A stretch of 64,000 nt of DNA from Nonomuraea sp. NBC_00507 (GTDB lineage: Bacteria > Actinomycetota > Actinomycetes > Streptosporangiales > Streptosporangiaceae), in assembly GCF_036013525.1 (NCBI RefSeq), contig NZ_CP107853.1:6076001-6140000 (forward strand), in the 5' to 3' direction. A program made the translations under genes and the position numbers. Of this stretch, positions 38,890 to 47,953 are shown piece by piece. Each line of letters opens with the position of its first letter. Within the stretch, counting starts at the first letter, position 1. The notes below the pieces were generated by a model. It did no database searches and was not told where the DNA came from. It saw only the letters and a program-made list of their open reading frames with translations.

Positions 38890-40046
38890 TCCTCGTGGAC
38901 CCTGCGCAGCAGCGCCATCAGCTTCTCCTCTTCGCGGATGCGCCTGCGATATTTCTCCGGCAGCTTCTTGAGCTGCTCCTCCTCGTGGCACAGCTTCCCG
39001 AACAGCTCCTCGCGCAGCTGCGGGTCGTGCTCGACCTCCAGGTACGCCTGGGCGTGCCGCCGTGCCGCCGAGACGGCGTTCTGCGCCCGGCCCTTCGCGC
39101 TGGTCAGCGAGGCGATCACGGTGATCACCAGCACACCCACGATCACCGACAGGGACAGGCCGGTGCTGATCTCGGTGACCGGCACGGGCTGGCCGTCGTT
39201 GATGAACGGCACGTTGTTCTCGTGCAGCGCGTGCAGGACGAGCTTGACCCCGATGAAGCCCAGGATGGCGGCCAGGCCGATGGCGAGGTAGATCAGCCGG
39301 TCGAGCAGGTCGTCGAGGAGGAAGTAGAGCTGCCGCAGCCCCAGCAGGGAGAACGCGGTGGCGGTGAAGACGATGTAGATGTTCTGGGTGAGGCCGAAGA
39401 TGGCCGGGATGGAGTCGAGGGCGAACATGATGTCCGTCCCACCGATGGCGATCATGACGAGCACCATCGGGGTCATGACCCGCTTGCCGTCCTGGACGGT
39501 GAACAGGCGGTCCCCGTCGTAGACCTCGGTGGCCGCGAAGAGCCTGCGGGCCAGGCGGACCATGACGTTGTCGGTGTCGTGGCTCTCCTCGCTTTCCGGC
39601 TTGAGCAGGTTTCCGGCCGTGACCAGCAGGATCAGGCCGAAAACGTAGAACGCCCAGGCGAAGGTGTTGATCAGCGCCGCGCCGATCAGGATGAACCCGG
39701 TCCTGGCCAGCAGCGAGAACACGATGCCGAACAGCAGCGCCTTCTGCTGGTTGGCCCGCGGCACCTTGAAGCTGGACATGATGACGAGGAACACGAAGAG
39801 GTTGTCGACCGACAGCGCCTTCTCCGTGATGTAGCCGGCGAAATACTCCGTTCCCGGATCGGGGCCACCGAAGATCCACACGCCGACGCCGAACGCCAGG
39901 GCGATGCCGATGTACAGCGCCGACCAGATCGTGGCCTCGCGCAGCGAGGGGACGTGCGCACGGCGGACGTGGAAGACGAAGTCGAACAGCAGCAGCCCGA
40001 CGATCCCCGCGATCGTCAGCCACCACACCAGCGGCGAGACGCCCAT
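38874..40046 (-). CDS. TerC-family integral membrane protein
   Basis: 390 residues with about nine membrane helices. The TerC hallmarks EKALSVDNLFVFLVIM and ALDSIPAIFG carry the conserved intramembrane acidic residues. The C-terminal cytoplasmic tail is long, charged and probably helical (LREELFGKLCHEEEQLKKLPEKY, given here as a region). Relatives (Alx, TerC) export manganese or help metal loading of exported proteins and give tellurite resistance. The ATG at 40046 follows GGGG by 10 bases; a TTG at 40064 is possible. I looked for a manganese riboswitch upstream and saw none. Confidence 0.9.
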   Translation of the reverse strand: MGVSPLVWWLTIAGIVGLLLFDFVFHVRRAHVPSLREATIWSALYIGIALAFGVGVWIFGGPDPGTEYFAGYITEKALSVDNLFVFLVIMSSFKVPRANQQKALLFGIVFSLLARTGFILIGAALINTFAWAFYVFGLILLVTAGNLLKPESEESHDTDNVMVRLARRLFAATEVYDGDRLFTVQDGKRVMTPMVLVMIAIGGTDIMFALDSIPAIFGLTQNIYIVFTATAFSLLGLRQLYFLLDDLLDRLIYLAIGLAAILGFIGVKLVLHALHENNVPFINDGQPVPVTEISTGLSLSVIVGVLVITVIASLTSAKGRAQNAVSAARRHAQAYLEVEHDPQLREELFGKLCHEEEQLKKLPEKYRRRIREEEKLMALLRRVHEEHDRR

Positions 40047-40362
40047 CAGACGCGCACCCCGCAAGACAGAACGTGCATGAGCAAACCCCTCGATGATCGT
40101 ACGGTGAGGCGAACCCGATACGTATGACCCGCGCCTTACGGGTTATGCGTCGGCTCGTCCGGCCCGCCCTCGTGTGCGCCCTGCTCACCGGCCGGCGCTA
40201 CAGGATGCGAAGGGGACCAATCGTGACGGCTTCATGACGGGCGCAGGCGTTTGGCTTGGTAAAACTTGTGCTGATTAACACGGCGTTCACATGCGGGCAA
40301 AAATGGGGAAACGGCTGTCCATAAGACTCGGCGTGGCTGGAAGGAACCCTGAAAGGACCGCC
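40047..40362. promoter_or_regulatory. divergent intergenic region with possible GlnR sites
   Basis: 316 bases between terC and glnII. Two pairs fit the GlnR core AC-n9-AC: GTGAC/ATGAC at 40223-40238 and TTAAC/TTCAC at 40275-40289. GlnR regulation of glnII is established in actinomycetes; assigning these sites is inference. An upstream ATG at 40291 is in frame with glnII but lacks a ribosome site. Confidence 0.35.
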
Positions 40363-41382
40363 GTGAGCTACAAGGCTGAGTACATCTGGATCGACGGCAC
40401 CGAGCCCACGGCTCTGCTGCGCTCGAAGACCAAGATCCTTGCCGATGGGGCCGAGCCTCCGGTCTGGGGCTTCGACGGCTCCAGCACCAACCAGGCTGAA
40501 GGGCACTCGTCGGACCGCGTGCTCCGCCCGGTGTTCGTCTGTCCCGACCCGATCCGCGGCGGGGACAACGTCCTCGTCCTGTCCGAGGTCGAGGAGATCA
40601 ACGGGGACCCGCACGTCAGCAACACCCGCGCCCTGCTGCGCCCGATCGCCGAGCAGTTCGCCGACCAGGAGTCCTGGTTCGGCATCGAGCAGGAATACAC
40701 CTTCTTCAAGGGCAGCCGTCCGCTCGGCTTCCCCGAGGGTGGTTTCCCTGCCCCGCAGGGCCCCTACTACTGCGGTGTCGGCGCCGACGCCATCTTCGGC
40801 CGCGAGATCGTCGAGCTCCACCTCGACCGCTGCCTCGCCGCCGGCCTGGCGATCTCCGGCATCAACGCCGAGGTCATGCCCGGCCAGTGGGAGTTCCAGG
40901 TCGGCCCGGCGGGCCCCGTCGAGGTCTCCGACCACATGTGGATCGCCCGCTACCTGCTCTACAGGACGGCCGAGGAGTTCGGCGTCGAGGCCACCCTCGA
41001 CCCCAAGCCCGCCCGCGGCGACTGGAACGGCGCCGGCGCGCACACCAACTTCTCCACCAAGGCCATGCGCGAGGGCTACGACGCCATCGTCGCCGCCTGC
41101 GAGTCGCTCGGCGAGGGTGACAAGCCGATGGAGCACATCTCGCAGTACGGCTCCGGCGTCGAGTCCCGCCTCACCGGTGCCCACGAGACCGCCCCGTGGA
41201 ACAAGTACAGCTACGGCGTCTCCAACCGTGGTGCGTCGGTGCGTATCCCGTGGCAGGTCGAGGTCGAGAAGAAGGGCTACATCGAGGACCGTCGCCCGAA
41301 CGCCAACATGGACCCGTACGTCGTCACCCGCCTGCTGGTGAACACCGTCTGCGCGGCCCTGGAGAAGAAGGGCCTGGTCTGA
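40363..41382 (+). CDS. glnII: glutamine synthetase type II (eukaryotic-like GSII)
   Basis: 339 residues, the usual GSII length (GSI is about 470). It makes glutamine from glutamate, ammonia and ATP in the cytoplasm. Motifs include WGFDGSSTNQAEG, GIEQEYT, INAEVMPGQWEFQVG, GAGAHTNFSTK and NRGASVRIP, all standard. The GTG start follows AAAGGA by 5 bases. Codon use is strongly biased to C/G-ending codons, suggesting high expression. Transcription probably ends at the T-rich hairpin at 41394. Confidence 0.96.
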   Translation: MSYKAEYIWIDGTEPTALLRSKTKILADGAEPPVWGFDGSSTNQAEGHSSDRVLRPVFVCPDPIRGGDNVLVLSEVEEINGDPHVSNTRALLRPIAEQFADQESWFGIEQEYTFFKGSRPLGFPEGGFPAPQGPYYCGVGADAIFGREIVELHLDRCLAAGLAISGINAEVMPGQWEFQVGPAGPVEVSDHMWIARYLLYRTAEEFGVEATLDPKPARGDWNGAGAHTNFSTKAMREGYDAIVAACESLGEGDKPMEHISQYGSGVESRLTGAHETAPWNKYSYGVSNRGASVRIPWQVEVEKKGYIEDRRPNANMDPYVVTRLLVNTVCAALEKKGLV

Positions 41383-41393
41383 CCTTCCTCGTG

Positions 41394-41424
41394 AAACGGG
41401 GCCCCCGGATGGGGGCCCCGTTTT
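41394..41424 (+). terminator. rho-independent terminator of glnII
   Basis: A 13-bp perfect stem (AAACGGGGCCCCC and complement), a 4-base loop and TTTT follow the stop codon by 11 bases. It also lies 5 bases from the end of the convergent dehydrogenase gene. Confidence 0.9.
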
Positions 41425-41428
41425 CCGT

Positions 41429-42967
41429 TCACGGGAGGCGGAACTCGAGGTCGGGAACGATCTCCGCGACATCCATCTGTGCCTTCTGCAGCCGGCCCGA
41501 GTGGTCCCAGTTCATGGCCTGCCAGCGGGTGAACTGGTCGAGCACCCACACGCCGGACTGGCGGCTGCCGTTGCCGGACTTGCCGTTGCCGCCGAAGGGC
41601 AGGTGCGCCTCCGCTCCCGAGGTGGAGTTGTTGACGCTGACCATGCCGGCCGAGATGCCCTCGCGGAAGCGGAAGGCGCTCTTCGGGTTCGTGGTGTAGA
41701 TCGAGCTCGACAGGCCGTAGCCGGGCAGGTTGGCCAGCTCGACGGCCTCGTCGAGAGTCGCGAACGTGGTCACGCCCACGATCGGGCCGAACGTCTCCTC
41801 CATGAAGAGGCGGTCGCCGGGCTTGACGCCGTCCACGACGACCGGGTGGTAGTAGAGGCCGCCCTCACCGTCGAAGTCGCCGCGCGGGTTGTCCTTGGTG
41901 ATTTTTCCGGTATTTCCGGACACGACCCTGTGGTGGGGCCGGATCCAGGTCAGATACTCCTCGTACCGGTCGGCGAACTTCTGGTCCAGCAGCGGACCGG
42001 CCAGCACGTCCTGCGCGGGGTCGCCGATCCTGGCCTCGCCCACCGCCCGCGCGAACCGTTCGACGAACGCGTCGTGCACGCTCTCGTGCACGATGACCGT
42101 GCCGAGGCTGGTGCAGCGCTGGCCGGCGGTGCCGAAGCCCGAGAACAACGCGCCCTCGACAGCCAGGTCCAGGTCGGCGTCCGGCATGATCACCATCGGG
42201 TTCTTGCCGCCCAGCTCCAGGCAGGCCGACTGCAGGTGCCGCCCGGTCAGCTCGCCGATCTTCCTGCCCACCTCGCTGGAGCCGGTGAACCCGACCTTGT
42301 TGACGCTGCTCTCCTCCAGGGCCAGCTCCAGACCGCGGAAGGTCTCCGCGCCGTCGGCGAAGACGACGTTCAGCACGCCGTCGGGCAGCCCGGCCGCCAC
42401 GAAGAGCTGGAACATCGCGTGCGCGGAGGCGGCGGCGTATTCGGCGGGCTTCCAGACGACGGCGTTGCCGCACAGCAGGGCCGGGACCAGATACCACGAC
42501 GGCACCGCCACGGGGAAGTTGCCCGCGGTGACGACCGCCGCCACACCCACCGGGTTGCGGAAGGTGAAGAGGTTTTTGTCCGGCATCTCCGACGGCACCG
42601 TCTGCCCATAGAGCCTGCGGCCCTCGCCGAGGAAGAAGTCGCACGTGTCCACGATCTCCCGCACCTCGCCGAGCGCCTCGGCGTACGGCTTGCCGATCTC
42701 CTCGGTGACCAGCCGGGCCAGCCGCTCGGTGTTGGCCTCGACCAGCCGCCCGATGGAGGCGATCACCCGGCCGCGCACCGGGGCGGGCACCCTGGCCCAC
42801 TCGCGCTGGGCCTCCTTGGCGGTGCGGCAGGCGGCGGCGAACGTGCCGGCGTCGGCCATGCCGACCCGGGCCACGACCTCGCGCGGCCGGGCGGGGTTGG
42901 TGGATTCGTACGTGCTCGTGGCGGCGGCTTCCTTGCCACCCACGAGGGAAACGATTTGTCGGCTCAC
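41429..42967 (-). CDS. aldehyde dehydrogenase, probably succinate-semialdehyde type
   Basis: 512 residues. Glu251 in LELGGK and Cys285 in AGQRCTS have the standard 34-residue spacing; GNFPVAVPSW and TGSSEVG form the cofactor site. The sequence fits the NADP+-dependent semialdehyde dehydrogenase group (GabD2-like) but the substrate is uncertain. The GTG at 42967 is preferred because AGGAGG lies 7 bases upstream; an ATG at 42982 would add 5 residues but contains that ribosome site. It is convergent with glnII and separate from the sugar cluster. Confidence 0.88.
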   Translation of the reverse strand: MSRQIVSLVGGKEAAATSTYESTNPARPREVVARVGMADAGTFAAACRTAKEAQREWARVPAPVRGRVIASIGRLVEANTERLARLVTEEIGKPYAEALGEVREIVDTCDFFLGEGRRLYGQTVPSEMPDKNLFTFRNPVGVAAVVTAGNFPVAVPSWYLVPALLCGNAVVWKPAEYAAASAHAMFQLFVAAGLPDGVLNVVFADGAETFRGLELALEESSVNKVGFTGSSEVGRKIGELTGRHLQSACLELGGKNPMVIMPDADLDLAVEGALFSGFGTAGQRCTSLGTVIVHESVHDAFVERFARAVGEARIGDPAQDVLAGPLLDQKFADRYEEYLTWIRPHHRVVSGNTGKITKDNPRGDFDGEGGLYYHPVVVDGVKPGDRLFMEETFGPIVGVTTFATLDEAVELANLPGYGLSSSIYTTNPKSAFRFREGISAGMVSVNNSTSGAEAHLPFGGNGKSGNGSRQSGVWVLDQFTRWQAMNWDHSGRLQKAQMDVAEIVPDLEFRLP

Positions 42968-43027
42968 CGGGGCCCTCCTCATAGGTTCTGCGGACAGACA
43001 ATCATCCCGCCGCAAGAATCCCAACTT

Positions 43028-43900
43028 TCAGCCGCTCTCCTGAGCCAGCCTACGCAGCTCCGGGCCGTAGGCCGGATCGGCGAGGGCCGCGGCGAACTGG
43101 GCCTTGAGGTAGTTGAGCGGCGAGCCCGTGTCCCACCAGGTGCCGTCGATGACCTGCCCGTACACCGGGTGGGCGGCGGCGTGGCGGTCCAGCGCGTCGG
43201 TGAGGTAGATCTCGCCCTCGGGGTTCTCGTGCCACTTACGCGTGGCGGCCTCCAGCTCCTCCACGACGCCGGGGGTGACGACATAGCCGCCGATGGCGGC
43301 GTACCGGGACGGGGCCCGCTCCGGCGACGGCTTCTCCACCAGGCCGGAGATCCGCAACCGGCCACCGCCCAGGTCCTCCTCGACGACGGGCACGCCGTAG
43401 CGGGAGGCGTCCTCGACCGCCATCGGCATCAGGGCCAGGACGGGGGCCTTCGTGGCCTCGTACGCGCTCTTGAGCTGCTTGGCCCGCGGCACCTCGGCCA
43501 CGAAAACGTCGTCGGCCCAGAGCACCATGAACGGCTCGTCGCCGATGACGCGGGCGGCGTTGAGCACGGGTGTGCCGTTGCCGTAGGGGCCGTTCTGGTA
43601 CAGGTAGGTGATGTGCGCCAATGACGACAGCTCCGCCACCGCGTCGGCCAGGTCGTCCTTGCCGTCGGCGCGCAGCTGCAGCTCCAGGTCGGCGTCCGGG
43701 GCGAAGTGCCGCTGCACCAGGTCCTTGCGGGCCGAGGTGACGATGGTGATCTCGTCGATGCCGGAGTCCACGAGCTCCCGGATGGTGTGCTCGATGACGG
43801 GTTTGTCGCCGATCGGCAGCATCTCCTTCGGCAGGGCCTTCGTCAGCGGCAGCAGCCGGGTGCCCAGGCCGGCCACCGGGATCACGGCTTTGCGGACCAT
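43028..43900 (-). CDS. galU: UTP--glucose-1-phosphate uridylyltransferase
   Basis: 290-residue nucleotidyltransferase that makes UDP-glucose in the cytoplasm. The N-terminal nucleotide-binding signature VIPVAGLGTRLLPLTK, the KEMLPIGDKP strand and YGVPVV, VEKP and GEIYLTDAL are all GalU features. The ATG follows AAGGAGA by 5 bases. It lies 60 bases upstream of the dehydrogenase gene on the same strand and may be transcribed with it. Confidence 0.95.
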   Translation of the reverse strand: MVRKAVIPVAGLGTRLLPLTKALPKEMLPIGDKPVIEHTIRELVDSGIDEITIVTSARKDLVQRHFAPDADLELQLRADGKDDLADAVAELSSLAHITYLYQNGPYGNGTPVLNAARVIGDEPFMVLWADDVFVAEVPRAKQLKSAYEATKAPVLALMPMAVEDASRYGVPVVEEDLGGGRLRISGLVEKPSPERAPSRYAAIGGYVVTPGVVEELEAATRKWHENPEGEIYLTDALDRHAAAHPVYGQVIDGTWWDTGSPLNYLKAQFAAALADPAYGPELRRLAQESG

Positions 43901-43944
43901 GCGACTCTCCTTGATCGAGCGACGGGGAGAGTGCCGACGTTACC

Positions 43945-44817
43945 TCAGGCACATTCCATGATCACCGCCTGGATCGTGTGCCGTGCGTTGGACGCCATCG
44001 CGTGGTTCGTGTGCTGGTAGTAGTCCAGCTGGCCGACCGCCATGGACAGCGCCCAGCCACGGCCCCGCGCCCAGGTGCCGTCGTCCACGTCCAGCCCGGC
44101 GCGGAAGACGTCTCTGGCGTCCGGGGTGAGCAGGTTCCACGCGGGGATCAGGTCGCAGGCCGGGTCGCCCACGCCGGCCGTGGCGAAGTCGATCACGCCG
44201 GTGAGCCGGCCGTTCTCGACGAGCAGGTTGCCGGGCATCAGGTCGGAGTGCGTCCACACGGGCGGGCCCGGCCACTCCGGCGAGCGTGCCGCCGCGTCCC
44301 AGATCGCCGTCGCCGCCGCCGTGTCGATCAGCCCGTCCAGCTCGCCGATCGCGTGCCGGGTCGCCTTGTCCAGCCGGCTGAGCGGCCCCGCCCGGTACGC
44401 TCTCGGCCCGTCCGGCAGATCCACCTGCCGGAAGGCGGCCACGAACGCCCCCAGATCCTTGGCGAGAGGCTCGTCCCCGGTCTCGGGGTTGGCGCCGGGC
44501 AGCCATCGGCACACCGACCACGGCCAGGGGAAGCCCTCACCGGGCACACCCGCGCCGAGCACCTCCGGAATGGCGAGCGGCAGCAGCGGGGCCAGCCGCG
44601 GCAGCCACAGATGCTCCTTCTCCACGTCGCCGACGCCCCACTCGACGATCGGCAGGCGTACGGACAGGTCGTCGCCGAGGCGGTAGACGGCGTTGACCGT
44701 GCCCGGCGAGGGGAAGCGCTCGATCGGCAGGTCCGACCACTGGGGGAACTGCGCGGCCAGCAACCGGCGCACGAGGGTCTCGTCGGTCTCCACCTCGTCG
44801 TCATGCATTTTGCCCAT
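43945..44817 (-). CDS. aminoglycoside phosphotransferase-fold kinase
   Basis: About 290 residues. The APH catalytic loop is HSDLMPGNLL and the metal-binding segment is VIDFATAGVGDPACDL. The N-terminal lobe has LSVRLP, in which the usual lysine position appears to be Arg. Family members phosphorylate antibiotics or small molecules such as sugars; nothing here proves resistance. The ATG at 44817 is used; ATG 44808 is an alternative. Neither has a strong ribosome site. Confidence 0.83.
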   Translation of the reverse strand: MGKMHDDEVETDETLVRRLLAAQFPQWSDLPIERFPSPGTVNAVYRLGDDLSVRLPIVEWGVGDVEKEHLWLPRLAPLLPLAIPEVLGAGVPGEGFPWPWSVCRWLPGANPETGDEPLAKDLGAFVAAFRQVDLPDGPRAYRAGPLSRLDKATRHAIGELDGLIDTAAATAIWDAAARSPEWPGPPVWTHSDLMPGNLLVENGRLTGVIDFATAGVGDPACDLIPAWNLLTPDARDVFRAGLDVDDGTWARGRGWALSMAVGQLDYYQHTNHAMASNARHTIQAVIMECA

Positions 44818-44902
44818 GGACCGCCATACCAGCGTTTCGGCAGGCGGCCCGTCAACTCGATATTCGCCGACCCGGCGGGGCGGACCGGCGACAGGAACGT
44901 GC

Positions 44903-45175
44903 TCACCAAGAGCGGCTCGAGGTGGGGGAGTCGGCAGAGCTCGCGATGTCCCGCTGGGTGATGACCGCGAGCCGCTCGGCCAGGTCGGCCAGGGCGCGCG
45001 CGGCCGCCAGCTCGTCCCCGATCTCGGGCACCGCCGGGTCGGACGGGTTGCGCCTGGCACGGCCGTTGCCCGTGACGACGGTGTCGTCGATGGTGAGCGC
45101 CGCCCGCGCCGCCGTGTCGTCGCCGTCCTCGGTCAGCAGGATGCGCACGTTCCATTCCTTTGCTTTCATGGCCAC
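44903..45175 (-). CDS. DUF1876 domain protein
   Basis: 90-residue actinobacterial protein with the DUF1876 pattern: KEWNVRILLTEDGDDTAA, ALTIDD, GNGRARRNPSD and EIGDELAAARALADLAERL. Function is unknown. The GTG at 45175 is preceded by AGGGAAG; an ATG at 45169 is possible. Gene length and domain match the usual short members. Confidence 0.85.
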   Translation of the reverse strand: MAMKAKEWNVRILLTEDGDDTAARAALTIDDTVVTGNGRARRNPSDPAVPEIGDELAAARALADLAERLAVITQRDIASSADSPTSSRSW

Positions 45176-45199
45176 ACGCGCTTCCCTTCGACCCCCCGG

Positions 45200-45754
45200 T
45201 TATGCGGTGAAGTCGGCAAAATCGAAGCCCGGCGACACGATGCAGCTCACCAGCACGGGCTCGTCGCCGGCCGGCCGGGCCGACTGCCACACCCCGCCGG
45301 GCACGATCGCCTGCGGCGCCTGGCCGACCTCCACGTCCGGCCCCAGTGTGACCGTGGCGTCGCCGATCGTCAGGTTGAGCGGGCCGCCGCGGTGCCACAA
45401 CCACACCTCGTCCGACCTGACCATGTGCGGGACGGACTCCTCGCCCGGGTTGAGCAGGAAGTAGATGCCGGTGGCGCTCGCTCGCGGCCCGGAGTAGCCG
45501 TCCGGGTGGAACGTCACGGGCGACCTCCACGTCTCGCGGAACCAGCCGCCCTCCGGGTGGGGGAGGAGGTCGAGGGCGGCGGCGACGGGCGGTCGCTCGA
45601 GGAACGCGACCGGGGCGCCGGTGACGTCCCTGCGCAGGAACCGGGTGCCGTCGAGGACGAGCTGCCCCTCCAGCGGACTGGCCAAGGCCGCGGCCTCGTC
45701 GGGCACCTGGACGGACGGGCCGTCGGGATAGATCTTCAACTCCACCTGACGCAT
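45200..45754 (-). CDS. cupin family protein (DUF985)
   Basis: 184 residues with the DUF985 cupin pattern HPEGGWFRETW, IYFLLNPGEES, RSDEVWLWHRG and VPGGVWQSARP, ending VSCIVSPGFDFADF. The fold is a metal- or sugar-binding beta barrel; function is unknown. No ribosome site is seen before the ATG at 45754. The DUF1876 gene follows 24 bases later on the same strand. Confidence 0.86.
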   Translation of the reverse strand: MRQVELKIYPDGPSVQVPDEAAALASPLEGQLVLDGTRFLRRDVTGAPVAFLERPPVAAALDLLPHPEGGWFRETWRSPVTFHPDGYSGPRASATGIYFLLNPGEESVPHMVRSDEVWLWHRGGPLNLTIGDATVTLGPDVEVGQAPQAIVPGGVWQSARPAGDEPVLVSCIVSPGFDFADFTA

Positions 45755-45844
45755 TTTAGGTCGGATATTTCTGGGGTCGGGCGGCCGGTTCTGCCCTTGC
45801 GCATTTACCCCCGGGCCATCCGATCAACAACGAGGCGATGACAG

Positions 45845-46219
45845 ATGAAAGCGGATCAACGGCGCAACCTGCTGGACAGTCGCGCCTCCCGGCGTCAGGT
45901 GCTCACCTACGCCACGGGCGTGGCCGGGGTCATCGCGCTGGGCCAGGTGCCGAGCGGGGCGACCGACCCCGTGCCCGCTTTATCCGCCAACCCTTTCACG
46001 CTGGGCGTCTCCTCCGGCGACCCGCGCCCGGACGGCGTGGTGTTATGGACCAGGCTCGCCACCCAGCCGCTGGCCGACGACGGGATGGGCGGCATGCCGC
46101 GGACGCCGGTGCCGGTCCGGTGGGAGGTCGCCGAGGACGACGGCATGCGGCGCGTGGTGCGCAAGGGCGTCGCCACCGCCCGCCCCGAGCTCGCCCACGC
46201 CGTCCACGTCGAGGTGAAC
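45845..46219 (+). pseudogene. remnant: N-terminus of a PhoD-like alkaline phosphatase
   Basis: The intact part has GAGG before the ATG, a Tat signal (SRRQVLTYATGV) and the PhoD N-terminal domain (FTLGVSSGDPRPDGVVLWTRL and HAVHVEVNG). The normal protein continues for about 400 residues into the metallophosphatase domain. Here homology stops at VEVNG, and the next bases encode a discoidin-like segment in another frame. The original gene has lost everything after codon 125. Confidence 0.78.
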
Positions 46220-46410
46220 GGTGTACGTCAGCGCCGACGGCCAGAGCTTCACCGAGGTCGCGGCCGGCACGTGGGCGGGCGACGCCCGGCTCAAGACGGC
46301 CACCTTCACGCCGGTGGACGCCCGCTACGTGCGCCTCGAAGGGCACCGGGCGCTCGGCGGCTCCTACCTGTCCGCCGCGGAGGTCAGCTCGGCTGACGTC
46401 GGCCGGGGAT
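46220..46410 (+). pseudogene. remnant: C-terminal part of a discoidin (F5/8 type C, CBM32-like) domain
   Basis: The frame starting at 46221 reads VYVSADGQSFTEVAAGTW, TATFTPVDARYVRL and GGSYLSAAEVS, the last strands of a secreted F5/8 type C domain, without the upstream part of its gene. It is joined directly to the PhoD remnant in a different frame, marking a deletion breakpoint at about 46220. Confidence 0.7.
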
Positions 46411-46429
46411 CTCCCCGACTCGCGGCGAA

Positions 46430-47953
46430 ATGTCGGTCGGGCTGGCTAGTCTGCGGCAGGTGATCGAACGGTGGAGCCGGGATCAGGTGCTCGCCCTCGC
46501 CCCTGACGCCTCCTCCCAAAAGGCTGCCCAGGGGATCGCGGCGCCGGGGAAGTGGTCGTCGCGCGGCACGACAGGCACGGTCCTCTATGGCGAGTGCAAG
46601 GGCAGCGGGGCCAAGCCCTACCTGGCGTGCGTCGACCTGACCGAGCCTGCCTACCGGTGCAGCTGCCCGAGCAGGAAGTTCCCCTGCAAGCATGCGCTCG
46701 GGCTGCTGCTCATGTGGTCCGCGGACGGGGTGCCGGAGGCGCAGGCGGCGCCGCAGTGGGTGATGGAGTGGCAGGAGGCGCGGGCGGAGCGCGCCGCCAA
46801 AGCCGCGGCCCGCCTCGACGCCGCCCGCGCCAAGGCCGCCGCCTCCGCTCCAGCCGGGACCTCGGCGGGATCCGAGGCCGCCGCCGACAGCCAGGCGGAC
46901 GCGGCACAACCAGGCCCCGGCACGCCGGCCGGCCCCAGCACCGGCGCCTCCGGCCACGGGCAGGGGGCGGCAGGGCCGGGCGTCTCGGGCGGGGCGGAGT
47001 CGCCGCGTCACGCACGCGTCGCCTCCGGGCTGGCCGAGGTGGAGCGCTGGCTGGCCGACCAGGTGCGGCAGGGCTTGGCGGGGGCCGCCGAGCACGACTG
47101 GGACGGCCTGGCCAAGCGCCTCATCGACGCCCAGGCCCCAGGCCTCGCGGGCATCGTCTCCCGCCTGGCCCAGGTGCGGGCGGAGGACGACTGGCCGGGC
47201 CGGCTGCTGGAGGAATACGCCCTCATCAACCTGCTCGCCGTCGCCTACCGGCGCCGGGCCGAGCTGCCCGGTCCGCTCGCCCAGACCGTCCTGATCCGCA
47301 CCGGGTTCCCGGTCACCAGGGAAGAGGTGCTCGCCGGGCCGGCGGTGCGCGACCACTGGGACGTGCTGGGCAGGAGAGAGGAGGTGCAGGACGGGCTGAC
47401 GGCCCGCCGCGTCTGGCTCCGCGGTCGCCGCAGCGGCCGACCGGCGCTGATCCTGTCCTTCGCTCCGCAGGGCCGGCCTTTGGACGCCTCCCCGGTCACC
47501 GGCACCGTCATCGACGCCGACGTGGCCTTCTACCCGGGCGCGGCCCCCTTGCGCGCCCTGATCGCCACCCACCATGGCACCCTGGCAGCTCAGGGCGCGG
47601 CTGCCGAGGCCGGCCCTGCGGCCCCGCGCGCTGCCGAGGCCGACCCGACGGCCACGCGCGCCGCTGTGCCGCAGGTCGTTCCTCCTGGCCTGTCGCCGGA
47701 GCAGGCGCTCGATGAGGTCGCAGGGGCGCTGGCCGAGGATCCGTGGACCGAGTCCTGGCCGCTCGTGCTGGCCGGGGTCGTCCCCGAGCGGACCTCGCTC
47801 GGAGGGCTCCCGCTGCACCCCAGATCCCGTGACCCGTGGCGGCTGATCGCCGTCTCGGGCGGACACCCGCTCACGGTCGCCGCCGAATGGACTCCGCAGG
47901 GCCTGCGCCCTCTGACCACCTGGGACGACGAAGGAACGGCGGTGATCGTGTGA
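46430..47953 (+). CDS. SWIM zinc-finger protein, first gene of the MoxR-VWA set
   Basis: 507 residues. A SWIM zinc finger lies at Cys77, Cys79, Cys86 and His88 (YRCSCPSRKFPCKH). The remainder is helical, with an Ala/Pro-rich disordered stretch around residues 125-185. SWIM fingers bind nucleic acid or protein. The corresponding E. coli gene is yehQ. The ATG at 46430 lacks a ribosome site; a GTG at 46460 sits 7 bases after TAGTCT (46447-46452), the layout of a leaderless start. The stop overlaps the next GTG. Confidence 0.86.
   Translation: MSVGLASLRQVIERWSRDQVLALAPDASSQKAAQGIAAPGKWSSRGTTGTVLYGECKGSGAKPYLACVDLTEPAYRCSCPSRKFPCKHALGLLLMWSADGVPEAQAAPQWVMEWQEARAERAAKAAARLDAARAKAAASAPAGTSAGSEAAADSQADAAQPGPGTPAGPSTGASGHGQGAAGPGVSGGAESPRHARVASGLAEVERWLADQVRQGLAGAAEHDWDGLAKRLIDAQAPGLAGIVSRLAQVRAEDDWPGRLLEEYALINLLAVAYRRRAELPGPLAQTVLIRTGFPVTREEVLAGPAVRDHWDVLGRREEVQDGLTARRVWLRGRRSGRPALILSFAPQGRPLDASPVTGTVIDADVAFYPGAAPLRALIATHHGTLAAQGAAAEAGPAAPRAAEADPTATRAAVPQVVPPGLSPEQALDEVAGALAEDPWTESWPLVLAGVVPERTSLGGLPLHPRSRDPWRLIAVSGGHPLTVAAEWTPQGLRPLTTWDDEGTAVIV

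Noticed and set aside
40047..40200. manganese (yybP-ykoY) riboswitch before terC
   Set aside because: TerC genes can have this riboswitch, but none of its conserved stem and loop sequences could be identified.
40291..40362. ATG at 40291 as the start of glutamine synthetase
   Set aside because: It would add 24 residues absent from GSII proteins and has no ribosome site, whereas the GTG at 40363 follows AAAGGA and begins like known GSII.
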